A stretch of DNA of 64,000 nt from UBA5078 sp040384465 (GCA_040384465.1 JAZKJF010000006.1:62001-126000), one strand, 5' to 3'; positions 44,066-53,133 are shown, numbered from the stretch's first letter. Numbers and translations are program-made. The notes: generated by a model from the sequence alone, not told the origin.

Positions 44066-44089
44066 GTCGCCTGCAGGGCAGGCTCATAC
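44066..44089. repeat. Single REP unit (family 2), reverse orientation
   Basis: GTCGCCTGCAGGGCAGGCTC then ATAC, 5 bases after the palindrome and 12 before the metalloprotease stop. Same orientation and order as at 40014-40110. Confidence 0.85.
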
Positions 44090-44101
44090 GTTTCGATGAG
44101 A

Positions 44102-46279
44102 TCAGGAGTAGGTGAGGCCCGTAGAGGACAAGCCTATAAGATTGATATTTTCTTCATTCGTCACGGTATTCGCTGCGAGCAGGCCCAGCTGCGAGCGCGA
44201 CATGGCTCCGGAGTCGATCACGCCGACGAAATAATCCCGGTCTGCCACTGAAGGTTTAGCTCCCGCGATATTGTTGAATAGAAGATCGATAAAATCTCCT
44301 GCGCTGGCGCTGCTACCCAGACGGGCATCCAGCGCCAATCCCATCAACACCTCCGGAGTCATTCCGTCGTCAAGCATTGACAAGCCCAAGCCCACAAACT
44401 TGGAGTTGCTCAGCGACTGTTTCCCCAATACGGCTCCCAGGATTTTTGCGGTGGTGCCAGCTGTCCCGCTTAAATCGAAAGCCAGACTGACATCGGAGAA
44501 AGCCAGTCTCTCGATTCCTTGCAGCGAATCGTTGCCATCGCGATCGGTTGCTGTGTCTGCGACACGCCACCCTTTATCGATTGGGCTGATGTTGTAGTGG
44601 CTGCGGATGCCTGTGAACGTGGCGATATCAATGCCGGCTCCACCTGCAATCGTGTCGTTTCCTTTGCCTCCGGTCAGGATGTTGGAGATTTCGTTGCCCG
44701 TGAGAGTGTCATTGAATGCGGAACCTTTGAGATTCTCGATGACGGTGCCGAAGTTCACCGTGATCTGTCCTGGCGCGGTGATCCTCGACCCTTTGGCCGC
44801 ACCGTTGAAGCCCCAGTGTCCTGGTGTCAGGTTGATGGTAACGGCTGATGCGCTCGTCGACGCGTCGATAATATCGGTGCCAGAGCCGTCCCAGATCAGA
44901 TTGCTGCCAGCGCCATCGAAAACATAAGTGTCGTTATTGGGCCGTGCCGCCGGATTGACGCCATAGAGGTAGTGCAGAGCGGCGATGTCCAGTGGGCTGT
45001 ATTCCAGTGTCAGGCGGGACGCATCTCGGTCGTAACTCATGACTGTCCAGAGGTGAACGTTCTCGCTGGTACTCAGAATTGGATCAGAGAGAAGACCTCT
45101 GTCATCGCTAGAGTCCCAAAAAGGATGCTTGAGCCCCAACGCATGACCGATCTCGTGCATGAGAGTGACAGTGCCTCGGGTCCCCTCTTCCAAGGTTGCG
45201 TTGGAGGAGATGTTGTTGAGGAAGATATCGCTTCCAGAGAAGTTGGGATAAGGTCGTTGTGCATAACCAGAAGTGCCTGTCTGGGAATTGTAAGCGAATG
45301 CGAGTGTGTCGTAGTCTTCTGCGGTATCTGTGCGGACGAATTTCAAATCAACAACGTTGGCGATTGATTGCAGTGCTAACTCCACTTTCAGGATTTGCGC
45401 CTGAGAGAATCCAGTATAGCCGAGCAAAAGTTCGGGGTCCGTGGTGTAGCTCGGTGGTGTCGCAGGGAAAGTGTAGAAAACTTGATCAGACTCTCTAAAT
45501 GTCGCTGCAATTGAGTAAGCCTTGCCGAATATGAGTGCATCAATCCAGTAAGGAACAGGCAGGGTATTGGATGCGTAAGTCACAGATTCAATGTTGGAAG
45601 GGATGTGCACAAAATCGGTATACACATACACTGAATCGATGCCACCAGAATCAATAAAAACGGTATCTCTGCTGGTGATATGGAACGTATCGTCTCCCTT
45701 ATCACCGAAAAGTAAATCGAATCCTTTGCCATCTCTCAGAGTATCGTTGCCGTTCCCTCCAATTAGCTCATCATTGCCATCACCACCGGCCAGGTAATCA
45801 TTACCCTCCCCGCCGAAGATGAGATCGTCTCCCTCCGCACCGATCAACCAATCGTCGCCGCTATCACCACTCAGTTCGTCATCCCCGGGATCACCGTAAA
45901 GCTCGTCGTTGCCTTCACGACCGACGATGATGTCATTGTCGGCATTGCCATGAATGTAGTCGGCGTCCGCCCCACCTGCCAGAAAATCAGAGCCAGCCCC
46001 CCCATTGATGGTTTTGGAGCCTGTCGAAGCGTAATACTCGAACGAGAAATTTTTAGTGTCTATTACATAGCCGTTAACGTCGTCATCGCCAGCGCCACCC
46101 TCGACGATGTCTTGGCCATCCCCCGTTACGATAAGATCGTTTCCAGCGCCGCCAAACAGTTGATCGGAGCCGCTTAGCCCACGGATTATATCGTCGCCCC
46201 CGTTGCCATACATGAGGTCGTCTTGATCCGTGCCTTCAAGAGATAAATCAGCGTTTTCAGTGCCAATGAACAGGCCCAT
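44102..46279 (-). CDS. Serralysin-like metalloprotease with N-terminal RTX block
   Basis: 725 residues; AGGGA lies 8 bases before ATG 46279. Order of domains: RTX beta-roll repeats first (about 10-205; nonapeptides such as GGAGNDLIV, GGEGNDYLAG, GGNGNDTLRD), then an M10-type zinc protease (about 250-480) with H375, H379 and H385 in HEIGHALGLKH and a Met-turn MSYDRDAS at residue 414, then a second short RTX stretch (ILTGGKGNDTIAGGAG), then a DUF4214-like helical tail. Usual serralysins have the protease first and RTX last. No signal peptide, so type I secretion is expected. The zinc site is complete, so the enzyme should be active. Confidence 0.9.
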   Translation of the reverse strand: MGLFIGTENADLSLEGTDQDDLMYGNGGDDIIRGLSGSDQLFGGAGNDLIVTGDGQDIVEGGAGDDDVNGYVIDTKNFSFEYYASTGSKTINGGAGSDFLAGGADADYIHGNADNDIIVGREGNDELYGDPGDDELSGDSGDDWLIGAEGDDLIFGGEGNDYLAGGDGNDELIGGNGNDTLRDGKGFDLLFGDKGDDTFHITSRDTVFIDSGGIDSVYVYTDFVHIPSNIESVTYASNTLPVPYWIDALIFGKAYSIAATFRESDQVFYTFPATPPSYTTDPELLLGYTGFSQAQILKVELALQSIANVVDLKFVRTDTAEDYDTLAFAYNSQTGTSGYAQRPYPNFSGSDIFLNNISSNATLEEGTRGTVTLMHEIGHALGLKHPFWDSSDDRGLLSDPILSTSENVHLWTVMSYDRDASRLTLEYSPLDIAALHYLYGVNPAARPNNDTYVFDGAGSNLIWDGSGTDIIDASTSASAVTINLTPGHWGFNGAAKGSRITAPGQITVNFGTVIENLKGSAFNDTLTGNEISNILTGGKGNDTIAGGAGIDIATFTGIRSHYNISPIDKGWRVADTATDRDGNDSLQGIERLAFSDVSLAFDLSGTAGTTAKILGAVLGKQSLSNSKFVGLGLSMLDDGMTPEVLMGLALDARLGSSASAGDFIDLLFNNIAGAKPSVADRDYFVGVIDSGAMSRSQLGLLAANTVTNEENINLIGLSSTGLTYS

Positions 46280-46311
46280 AGGAGTCCCTTCCTTTTAGTT
46301 TGAGTCTAGTT

Positions 46312-46337
46312 GTCGCCTGCAGGGCAGGCTCATACAG
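46312..46337. repeat. Single REP unit (family 2), reverse orientation
   Basis: GTCGCCTGCAGGGCAGGCTC then ATACAG. It lies 3 bases beyond the PQQ-dehydrogenase stop (46341) and 33 bases upstream of the metalloprotease start. Confidence 0.85.
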
Positions 46338-46340
46338 TTT

Positions 46341-48008
46341 TCAATCGCGCAGCGCGAACGTCGACATGGCGTGGCCGGAAACCACGGTGATGTATTGCAC
46401 ACCGTCGACCATGAAGGTGATCGGAGCCATTACGATTTGGCCGCCGAGGCTCGCCTTCCACAGCAACTCGCCGCTGCGGGCATCCAGTGCGTGGAAATGA
46501 CCTTCGCGGCCGCCCGTGAACAGCAGGTCGGTGGCCGTCGTCAGCATGCCGCTGTCACTCACGTCGAACTGTTCGTATTTCCATACTGGTTCGCCGGTTG
46601 CCGGGTCCATCGCCATCAGTGCCGCGTGGCCCACTTCATCGGTCCAGGTGTTGATGGGATTGGTGCGGCCGATGCCGACGCCCGGTGCGCCTTGAGCCGG
46701 TGTCAGTACGGTGAAGCCGCCGCCCAGGAATGCGCGGCCGGGTTCATATTCCTGTTCTTCGGCGCGGTAGATGGTGGCGTAATCTTCCCAGGCGCTGAAA
46801 TAGAACAGGCCAGTGCGCGGACTGTACGACGGTGGATACCAGTTGGTAGCGCCCTGATTGCCCGGCCAGGTCGGCATGCCTTCGGGCTGTGGCGTCGCAA
46901 AAGGTCGGCCGTTGGCATCAAGCCCGCTGGACCAGTTCACCTTCACATAGTTCTTGCCGAGCAGGTATTTGCCGGTCACGCGGTCCAGCACATAGAAGTA
47001 ACCGTTGCGGTTGGCCCACAACATAAGCTTGGACGGCGTGCCGTTCCAATCCATGTCCACGAGCAGCGGCACTTGCACGGCGTCGTAGTCGTAGCCATCG
47101 TTCGGTGTGAACTGGAAGTGCCATTTCAGCTCGCCCGTGTCGGCATCCAGCGCAATGACTGAGTCGGAGTAGAGGTTGTCACCGGGGCGCTGCGCCGCGT
47201 TCCAGTCCGGGCCGGGGTTGCCCACCCCCCAGTAGGTCAGGTTCAGCTCGGGGTCGAAGGAGCCGGTAATCCAGGCAGGGGCACCGCCATGCTCCCAGTC
47301 GTCGCCTTCCCAGGTTTCATGACCGGGCTCACCGGGGCCGGGAATGGTGTAGAACTTCCAGGCCTCTTCGCCGGTCTCCGCGTCATAGGCCACGACGAAA
47401 CCACGAATGCCGTATTCGCCACCGCCCACGCCGACGATGACCTTGTCTTTGACGATCAGCGGCGCCATGGTGATCGAGTAGGCGTAGTTCACGTCACCGA
47501 CCTGCACCTTCCACAGCGGTTTGCCATTTATGCGGTCGATGGCGATCAAGTGGGCGTCGAGCGTGCCCATATACACCTTGTCCCCCAGCACCGCGACGCC
47601 GCGATTGTTCGCGCCGCAGCAGACGCGGGAGTTTTCCGCATTGGTGTGGCGATACATCCAGAACACACGACCGGTCACCGCATCCACCGCCATCACGTCA
47701 TTCGGACGCTGGGTGATGTACATGATGCCGTCGACCACAATCGGGTTAGTCTGCCACGCGCCGAACACCTGATTCTGCAGCGTCCACTTCACTTCGAGAT
47801 CGTCGACGTTGCCCGGCGTGACCTGATCCAGCGTGCTGTAGCGTTGGCTGGAATAATTGCCGTTGTACGTGAGCCAGTTGTGCGGCTCGGCGTCGGCATT
47901 GAGGAGACGGTCGTAGGTGAGGCCCGGGTCTTGAGCCATCGCAGTCAGCGCACAGAACAGGCTGCCAAGGCTGAGCATGACAAGACAAAAATGTTTCAGC
48001 GTTCTCAT
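46341..48008 (-). CDS. PQQ-dependent alcohol dehydrogenase, lanthanide-type active site
   Basis: 555 residues with a signal peptide cleaved near ALTAMAQ; periplasmic quinoprotein. The eight-bladed propeller is visible from repeated W motifs (GKPLWKVQVG, GEPVWKYEQF, GELLWKASLG). Vicinal C130-C131 (RVCCGANNRG) forms the ring-like disulfide that sits over PQQ. The metal-binding Asn is in WGVGNPGPDW. The catalytic Asp307 is in NDGYDYDAVQ and is followed two residues later by Asp309, the extra acid that marks lanthanide-dependent enzymes (XoxF-type) against the Ala of calcium enzymes such as MxaF. It oxidises an alcohol and gives electrons to a cytochrome c; a dihaem cytochrome gene overlaps its start by 4 bases. 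Confidence 0.9.
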   Translation of the reverse strand: MRTLKHFCLVMLSLGSLFCALTAMAQDPGLTYDRLLNADAEPHNWLTYNGNYSSQRYSTLDQVTPGNVDDLEVKWTLQNQVFGAWQTNPIVVDGIMYITQRPNDVMAVDAVTGRVFWMYRHTNAENSRVCCGANNRGVAVLGDKVYMGTLDAHLIAIDRINGKPLWKVQVGDVNYAYSITMAPLIVKDKVIVGVGGGEYGIRGFVVAYDAETGEEAWKFYTIPGPGEPGHETWEGDDWEHGGAPAWITGSFDPELNLTYWGVGNPGPDWNAAQRPGDNLYSDSVIALDADTGELKWHFQFTPNDGYDYDAVQVPLLVDMDWNGTPSKLMLWANRNGYFYVLDRVTGKYLLGKNYVKVNWSSGLDANGRPFATPQPEGMPTWPGNQGATNWYPPSYSPRTGLFYFSAWEDYATIYRAEEQEYEPGRAFLGGGFTVLTPAQGAPGVGIGRTNPINTWTDEVGHAALMAMDPATGEPVWKYEQFDVSDSGMLTTATDLLFTGGREGHFHALDARSGELLWKASLGGQIVMAPITFMVDGVQYITVVSGHAMSTFALRD

Positions 48009-48811
48009 TGCAGGCCTCGCAGTGTCAGCAGGTAACCGACGAGGTCGGCGACTTCTTCGCTGGAAAGAGTGGTGGGTTGGTGAACAGGCTCGTCGCTAAG
48101 CTCATAGCTGACCAGGTCAGCCTTGACGAAAGAGCGCAACTGTTCATTGGCATCGATCAGCTGCACCGTGTAAGTGTCTTCGTTCAAACGTCTGCCCAAC
48201 ACGGTCTCTTCACGCCGAGTGACGATGCGGACGGCCCGGTTGATCGGCAGCAGTGTCGCCGCTGGATTGACCATGCTGTTCTGCAGAATCGCCGGGGTGC
48301 GCAGTATGCCGATGTCACTCAGGTCGGGCGCTGTGCGTGGCCCGTTGCCATGGACGCGATGACAACTGGCGCACTGGCCCTTGCCTTCAAACAGCGCCTG
48401 CCCACGTGTCGGATCACCGATGCTGATGGCCACGCCCGACGGATCAAAACCCGCGCGGATGTAGGCGATCACCCCGTTCAGTTCCTCCGGCCGCAGCGTA
48501 AAGGCCGGCATGCGACCCTCAGCGGCACCCTGGGAGATCACACGCACCAGATCATCGTCGGATTGCGCCGTGCGGAACTGGCCAAGCCGCAGATTGACGC
48601 CGTCCACAGTTTCCCCTTGCGGGCCGTGACACAGGGCGCATTGCTGCACGTAAACGCGGGAGCCAGCCAGAATGGCTTCACTGGTGTACTGGTGGTCGGA
48701 TTCCTGAGCCAGACTCTGGCCGCCCGCTGCGAGCAGCAGAAGACAGATGAGATGATGCAGGAGGGGAGCGAACAGAGTTTTGTGCCGTTGATTCTGATGC
48801 GGATAGGTCAC
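48005..48811 (-). CDS. Dihaem cytochrome c, partner of the PQQ dehydrogenase
   Basis: 268 residues with a signal peptide ending near SLAQESD. Two haem c sites: C58-A-L-C61-H62 and C147-A-S-C150-H151, each followed by a cytochrome c fold; candidate Met ligands are in GRMPAF and the C-terminal half. The gene precedes the quinoprotein gene and overlaps it by 4 bases (ATGA), so it is very likely the electron acceptor of the dehydrogenase in the periplasm, passing electrons towards the terminal oxidase. Confidence 0.9.
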   Translation of the reverse strand: MTYPHQNQRHKTLFAPLLHHLICLLLLAAGGQSLAQESDHQYTSEAILAGSRVYVQQCALCHGPQGETVDGVNLRLGQFRTAQSDDDLVRVISQGAAEGRMPAFTLRPEELNGVIAYIRAGFDPSGVAISIGDPTRGQALFEGKGQCASCHRVHGNGPRTAPDLSDIGILRTPAILQNSMVNPAATLLPINRAVRIVTRREETVLGRRLNEDTYTVQLIDANEQLRSFVKADLVSYELSDEPVHQPTTLSSEEVADLVGYLLTLRGLQ

Positions 48812-48995
48812 GATAGGCAGCCTGTAATGGTTTTTGTTTTGTTCTGCGGAAGCAGATTAGCCCGGCACTTTACGGAAGTCCATCAAGAATTGGCCTATCA
48901 ACAAGCGCATCGATGCCGGTAGAATGGCCGTCCAATAGTCAGCCGCAGAGCCGACATTTATCGAGGGTTCCATCGGAGCCCCATCTGGATTTCGT

Positions 48996-50225
48996 ATGCT
49001 GTTTATCACCGCTGCTATCTCACGACTGCCGTTTCCGGGCGCGCTGCTGTTCTGTTGTGTGCTCAGTGCCTGTCAATCTGGGAGCGTGCAGCGCTTCGAC
49101 AGGCAGGTCCTAGATGACTCCTTCGCCGGAGGTTACGGCGTGGAGATCGCCGATATCGACGGTGATGGCCTCGACGATATCGTCAGTCTGGCCACGACGC
49201 CTGCGCAGTTTGCGTGGTATCGCAATCCCGGCTGGGAAAAATACGTCATCTCCAGTGAATCAACCGGCAACATCGCCACTGCACCGCACGATATCGACAG
49301 TGATGGCGATGTCGATCTGGTGCTGGCCAGTGCGTTCAATCTCAGCGCCTCCACCGAAGGGGGACTGGTGCACTGGCTGGAGAACCCGGGCAATCCGACC
49401 GTCAATCAGCAATGGTCAATGCACCTGATCGATCAGATTCCCACGTCACACCGGGTGCGCTGGGCCGACGTGAATGGCGATGGCCGCAAAGAGCTGATCA
49501 ATCTGCCGATCATCGGTATCGGTGCCCTAGCCCCTGATTATGCGGTTGGCGCGCAGTTGACGGCCTACACGGTGCCAGCAGACCCACGGACCGAACGCTG
49601 GGGCAAAATCACGATCAACAGCGAGTTGGAGATGGCGCATGGTCTGACCGTGTTCGATTGGGACACAGACGGGCGCGATGATTTGCTGACCGCCAGTTTT
49701 GGCGGCGTGAGTTTAATTCAACTGGCGTCACACGGGCGCTTCGTGGATTTGGTCAAGGTCGGGGTCGGGAAAGAAGGCTTGCGCCCCGAGCAGGGCAGCA
49801 GTGAAGTCGGCGTGGGCAGTCTGCGCGAGCATGGGCGTTTTGTTGCCAGCATCGAGCCTTGGCATGGCAATGAGGTCGTCGTGTATCGGCCGGATGCTAC
49901 AGGGGTGATGCCCTGGTTGCGACAGGTGATCGAGACAGACATGGTGGGCGGGCATGCGCTGGTGGTGGCTGATCTGAACAACGACGGTGACGACGAGATA
50001 ATCGCGGGTCACCGCTCCAGTCCTTTCGGTTTGTACATTTACCATCACGTTCACAGCAGCAATGAGGAAGGTGCACCGCAGTGGCTGCGCAGCACCTTGG
50101 ACGCCGGTGGCATCGGCGTGGCCGGGCTGGTGGTGGGAGACTTCAATCAGGATGGATTCAAAGACATCGTGGCGGTGGGAAGTGCCACCGCCAATGTGGT
50201 GTTGTTCGAGAACGCGGGGCGCTGA
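48996..50225 (+). CDS. FG-GAP/VCBS repeat lipoprotein
   Basis: 409 residues. Signal peptide with lipobox VLSAC (Cys near residue 26). The mature part carries repeated calcium-binding FG-GAP-type motifs: IADIDGDGLDDIVS, PHDIDSDGDVDLVLA, WADVNGDGRKELIN, FDWDTDGRDDLLTA, VADLNNDGDDEIIAG and VGDFNQDGFKDIVAV, the pattern of a beta-propeller. Extracytoplasmic, membrane-anchored. Function unknown; calcium-stabilised binding protein is a reasonable inference. Confidence 0.85.
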   Translation: MLFITAAISRLPFPGALLFCCVLSACQSGSVQRFDRQVLDDSFAGGYGVEIADIDGDGLDDIVSLATTPAQFAWYRNPGWEKYVISSESTGNIATAPHDIDSDGDVDLVLASAFNLSASTEGGLVHWLENPGNPTVNQQWSMHLIDQIPTSHRVRWADVNGDGRKELINLPIIGIGALAPDYAVGAQLTAYTVPADPRTERWGKITINSELEMAHGLTVFDWDTDGRDDLLTASFGGVSLIQLASHGRFVDLVKVGVGKEGLRPEQGSSEVGVGSLREHGRFVASIEPWHGNEVVVYRPDATGVMPWLRQVIETDMVGGHALVVADLNNDGDDEIIAGHRSSPFGLYIYHHVHSSNEEGAPQWLRSTLDAGGIGVAGLVVGDFNQDGFKDIVAVGSATANVVLFENAGR

Positions 50226-50260
50226 GTCACGCCCCTGTGCTTTTGTGCTTTAGCTGATCT

Positions 50261-51583
50261 CTATTCGCCAGCCGCTTTGGGCGGTACCAGATTCCCAGCG
50301 ATCCACACCTGACTCACCGACTTGGTGTTGTTGATGTCTTCCAGCGGATTACGGTCAAGCACGACGATATCTGCCCATTTGCCCTCTTCCAGCGTGCCCA
50401 GATAATTCAAGCCCAGACAATCCGCCGCTACCGAGGTCGCTGACTGCAGCACCTGCATCGGCGTCATGCCGGCGTCCACCATCATGCTCATCTCCAGATG
50501 TTCGAAGTAGCCCTGGAAACGTGTCACGGGTCCGCTATCGGTGCCCATGGCGATTTTCACGCCAGCATCCGACAATAACTTCAGATTGGTGATAGCCCTC
50601 GGGAGGGCGATGTTCTTGTAGTGCTGGGCGTTGGTGTTGTCGCGCATGGCCTGCTGACGTTGAGGTTCGCGCAGCGTACTGATCACTGCCGGGTCGACTT
50701 CACTGAGGAAGAAGGGGTCGCTGAAAAAGCTCGGCTCACTCTCGTAGACGAAAGTGGAGACTTCGCGAGTCAGCGTGGGGCTGTAGCAGACATTAGCGCC
50801 CTTCATGGCGTCGATGAACTCGGCGTCCACGTCGGCATCGCGCACGCTGTGGGCGATGAAGTCAGCGCCCGCTGCCAGTGTGGCCTTGGCATCGGCGAGC
50901 GTGTAGGTGTGCACGGCCAGCGGGATACCACGTACTTCGGCCTGATCGGCGATGGCTTTGTAGATCTCGGGCGCCATCTTGCTGCTGCGGCCAAGGTTGT
51001 CATCCACGCGAATCTTGATGAAATTGGGGTTCTGCTCGGCGATGCCGTTGACATGCCGTAGCGCGTCTTCGACGGTGGTGGCGGCGATTACCGGGCCAGC
51101 TACCATCAGGCGTGCGTAGTTGATGAAGATCGGATCCTGTTCATTGCGGATGGCAAAGCCTTCGTACTCGTCATCCCCCAGGCTGTTGACCGTGGTGATG
51201 CCGTAGCGCGCATAGAGGCGCAGTTGGCGGCCGAGATTCTCGACATCGTAGAAACCGGTTTCCAGACCTTTCACGCCACCGACGTGGCCATGGGCATTGA
51301 TCAGTCCGGGAATGAGTGTCTTGCCGCTGACATCGACACGCTCCGCGCCCTCAGGAATAGTCACGGACGCGGCAGGCCCGACCGCGACGATGCGCCCGCC
51401 GGTGCTGACAAGAACACCGTTCTCGATAGTGGCCGCCCCGGTGCCGTCAATGATGTTGCCGCCAACGAAGGCCACCGTGCCTTCTCCCGCGCCTGCGCTG
51501 GCGCTCAGGCAGGCGATCGACAACACCAAAAGAGCTTTTTTTGCGTTGCTGCAGACGATGTTATTGTTCTTGTTGTCGTACAT
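50261..51583 (-). CDS. Secreted metal-dependent amidohydrolase
   Basis: 440 residues from ATG 51583, which has GAGG 8-9 bases upstream and directly begins a signal peptide (KKALLVLSIACLSASAGAGE). Amidohydrolase fold: first metal ligands in LIPGLINAHGHVGG, a possible carboxylated lysine in FIKIRVDDN, further histidines in AVHTYTLADA and FIAHSVRDAD, and the aspartate in MGTDSGPVTRFQGY. The C-terminal beta-sandwich strand GTLEEGKWADIVVLDRNPLE is typical of imidazolonepropionase/prolidase-like members. Substrate unknown. Divergent from the DUF4920 gene. Confidence 0.88.
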   Translation of the reverse strand: MYDNKNNNIVCSNAKKALLVLSIACLSASAGAGEGTVAFVGGNIIDGTGAATIENGVLVSTGGRIVAVGPAASVTIPEGAERVDVSGKTLIPGLINAHGHVGGVKGLETGFYDVENLGRQLRLYARYGITTVNSLGDDEYEGFAIRNEQDPIFINYARLMVAGPVIAATTVEDALRHVNGIAEQNPNFIKIRVDDNLGRSSKMAPEIYKAIADQAEVRGIPLAVHTYTLADAKATLAAGADFIAHSVRDADVDAEFIDAMKGANVCYSPTLTREVSTFVYESEPSFFSDPFFLSEVDPAVISTLREPQRQQAMRDNTNAQHYKNIALPRAITNLKLLSDAGVKIAMGTDSGPVTRFQGYFEHLEMSMMVDAGMTPMQVLQSATSVAADCLGLNYLGTLEEGKWADIVVLDRNPLEDINNTKSVSQVWIAGNLVPPKAAGE

Positions 51584-51696
51584 GTTGCTGTGCCTCATTT
51601 GAGAACCTGGTATTGAGAATCTGGCTGCCGAATTGACAGGCGAACGGGAGATGTAGGTTAATGCTTTCAGCGAATAAAACAATCGAGGAAATGATC

Positions 51697-52209
51697 ATGG
51701 TTCAAGTTATGCGTATGGCGCGTGTTTTGTGTACTGCTCTGTTGCTGCTGACCTCGCTGTCTATGACTTCATTCGGCGCCAGTGCTGACGAAGCCTTCGT
51801 GGCGGATCAGAGTTTTGGCGCCCCGATGCCGGTAGCGGGAGAAGCCCAGCCCCTGCAGGCCGCCATTGCCAGCCTGGCAACCGGCACCGCCCCGGAAGTG
51901 AAAGTCGCAGGACAGATCACCGAAGTCTGTCAGGCCAAGGGTTGCTGGATGATTATGGTCGACGGCGATCAGCATGCTCGCATCACCTTCAAGGACTACG
52001 GTTTCTTCGTACCGACGGAGACCAGCATGCAGCGTGCGGTGATCTACGGCGTACTCGAAGCCTCTGAAATCAGCGCCGACGATGCGGCCCATTATGCCGA
52101 GGATTCCGGAGACCTGGCGAAGGCCGCGCAACTGCGTGCGGCGGGCAAGCCGGTTCGCGAGTATTCGCTGGTGGCCGCCGCTGTGCAGCTTGAGAGCCGT
52201 GCTCAGTAA
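51697..52209 (+). CDS. DUF4920 family periplasmic protein
   Basis: 170 residues from ATG 51697, with GAGGAA 6 bases upstream. Signal peptide to about FGASADE. The signature VAGQITEVCQAKGCWMIMVDGD followed by ITFKDYGFFVPTE is that of DUF4920; the two Cys in CQAKGC may bind a metal or form a disulfide. Small OB-like fold is suspected. No known activity. The MscS-type gene follows after 25 bases. Confidence 0.85.
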   Translation: MVQVMRMARVLCTALLLLTSLSMTSFGASADEAFVADQSFGAPMPVAGEAQPLQAAIASLATGTAPEVKVAGQITEVCQAKGCWMIMVDGDQHARITFKDYGFFVPTETSMQRAVIYGVLEASEISADDAAHYAEDSGDLAKAAQLRAAGKPVREYSLVAAAVQLESRAQ

Positions 52210-52234
52210 TCAAGTCTGGGTTGGATGACTGAAA

Positions 52235-53053
52235 ATGGAAAATATGGAAATTAATTCCGAGGTTCTGCTGGACCTGCTCTACACCTACAGCCCGAGGGTT
52301 GGCGCGGCGCTGCTGACGCTTGTCATCGGACTGTGGGTCGCCAACATTCTGGTCGACTTCATCAAGACCTTGCTGACGCGCAGCAAGGTCGATCCTTCTT
52401 TGCAAACCTTCCTGAGCAGCCTGTTCGGGATTCTCTTCAAGATCATGGTCTATATCACGGCGCTGGGCGTGCTCGGCGTGGCGATGACGTCATTCGTGGC
52501 CTTGCTGGCGTCGGCAGGTCTGGCTATCGGTCTGGCACTGTCAGGCACCCTGCAAAATTTTGCAGGCGGCGTGATGATCCTGTTCTTCAAGACCTTCAAG
52601 GTCGGCGATGTCATCGAAGCGCAGGGCCACACGGGCATGGTGAAGGAGATTCAGATCTTCGTCACAGTGATGACTACTGCCGACAACAAAACCATCATCG
52701 TGCCCAATGGTCCGTTGGCGACTGGGACGCTGACCAATTACTCCACGCAACCGACGCGCCGGGTAGATTGGACATTCGCGATAGCCTATGGCGACGATGT
52801 CGATCACGCTTATGCCGTATTGAAACAGTTGGTGGTGGAAGATGCGCGAATTCTGGCTGATCCGGAACCGCTGTATGCTGTTGGAGCCCTCGCCGAAAAC
52901 TCGGTGAATATCGTCGTGCGCGTGTGGGTGAGTGCGCTGGATTACTGGCCCGTGTTTTTCCGCATGAACGAGCAGGTCTACAAACGTTTCGCGCAGGAAG
53001 GACTGACGATTCCCCGGCCGCAGCGCGATGTGCATATCCATCAGGAGAAATAG
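52235..53053 (+). CDS. mscS: Small-conductance mechanosensitive channel (MscS family)
   Basis: 272 residues, the length of E. coli MscS. Three membrane helices: about 18-45, 63-85 and the pore helix TM3 (ALLASAGLAIGLALSGTLQN) with the Gly/Ala packing pattern of MscS, then the beta domain (GDVIEAQGHTGMVKEIQIF, IIVPNGPLATGTLTNYS) and the alpha-beta domain to the end. Inner-membrane channel that opens under hypo-osmotic shock. Confidence 0.93.
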   Translation: MENMEINSEVLLDLLYTYSPRVGAALLTLVIGLWVANILVDFIKTLLTRSKVDPSLQTFLSSLFGILFKIMVYITALGVLGVAMTSFVALLASAGLAIGLALSGTLQNFAGGVMILFFKTFKVGDVIEAQGHTGMVKEIQIFVTVMTTADNKTIIVPNGPLATGTLTNYSTQPTRRVDWTFAIAYGDDVDHAYAVLKQLVVEDARILADPEPLYAVGALAENSVNIVVRVWVSALDYWPVFFRMNEQVYKRFAQEGLTIPRPQRDVHIHQEK

Positions 53054-53133
53054 ATCACAGTACGAAATTAGCAGAGTGCTAGAATCCAGTGCGTCACACA
53101 CACAACGTTGATTACATGACTAAGGAGAGCCAC

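Noticed and set aside
46341..48008. Calcium-type methanol dehydrogenase (MxaF)
   Set aside because: The Asp two residues after the catalytic Asp and the absence of mxa partner genes argue against it.
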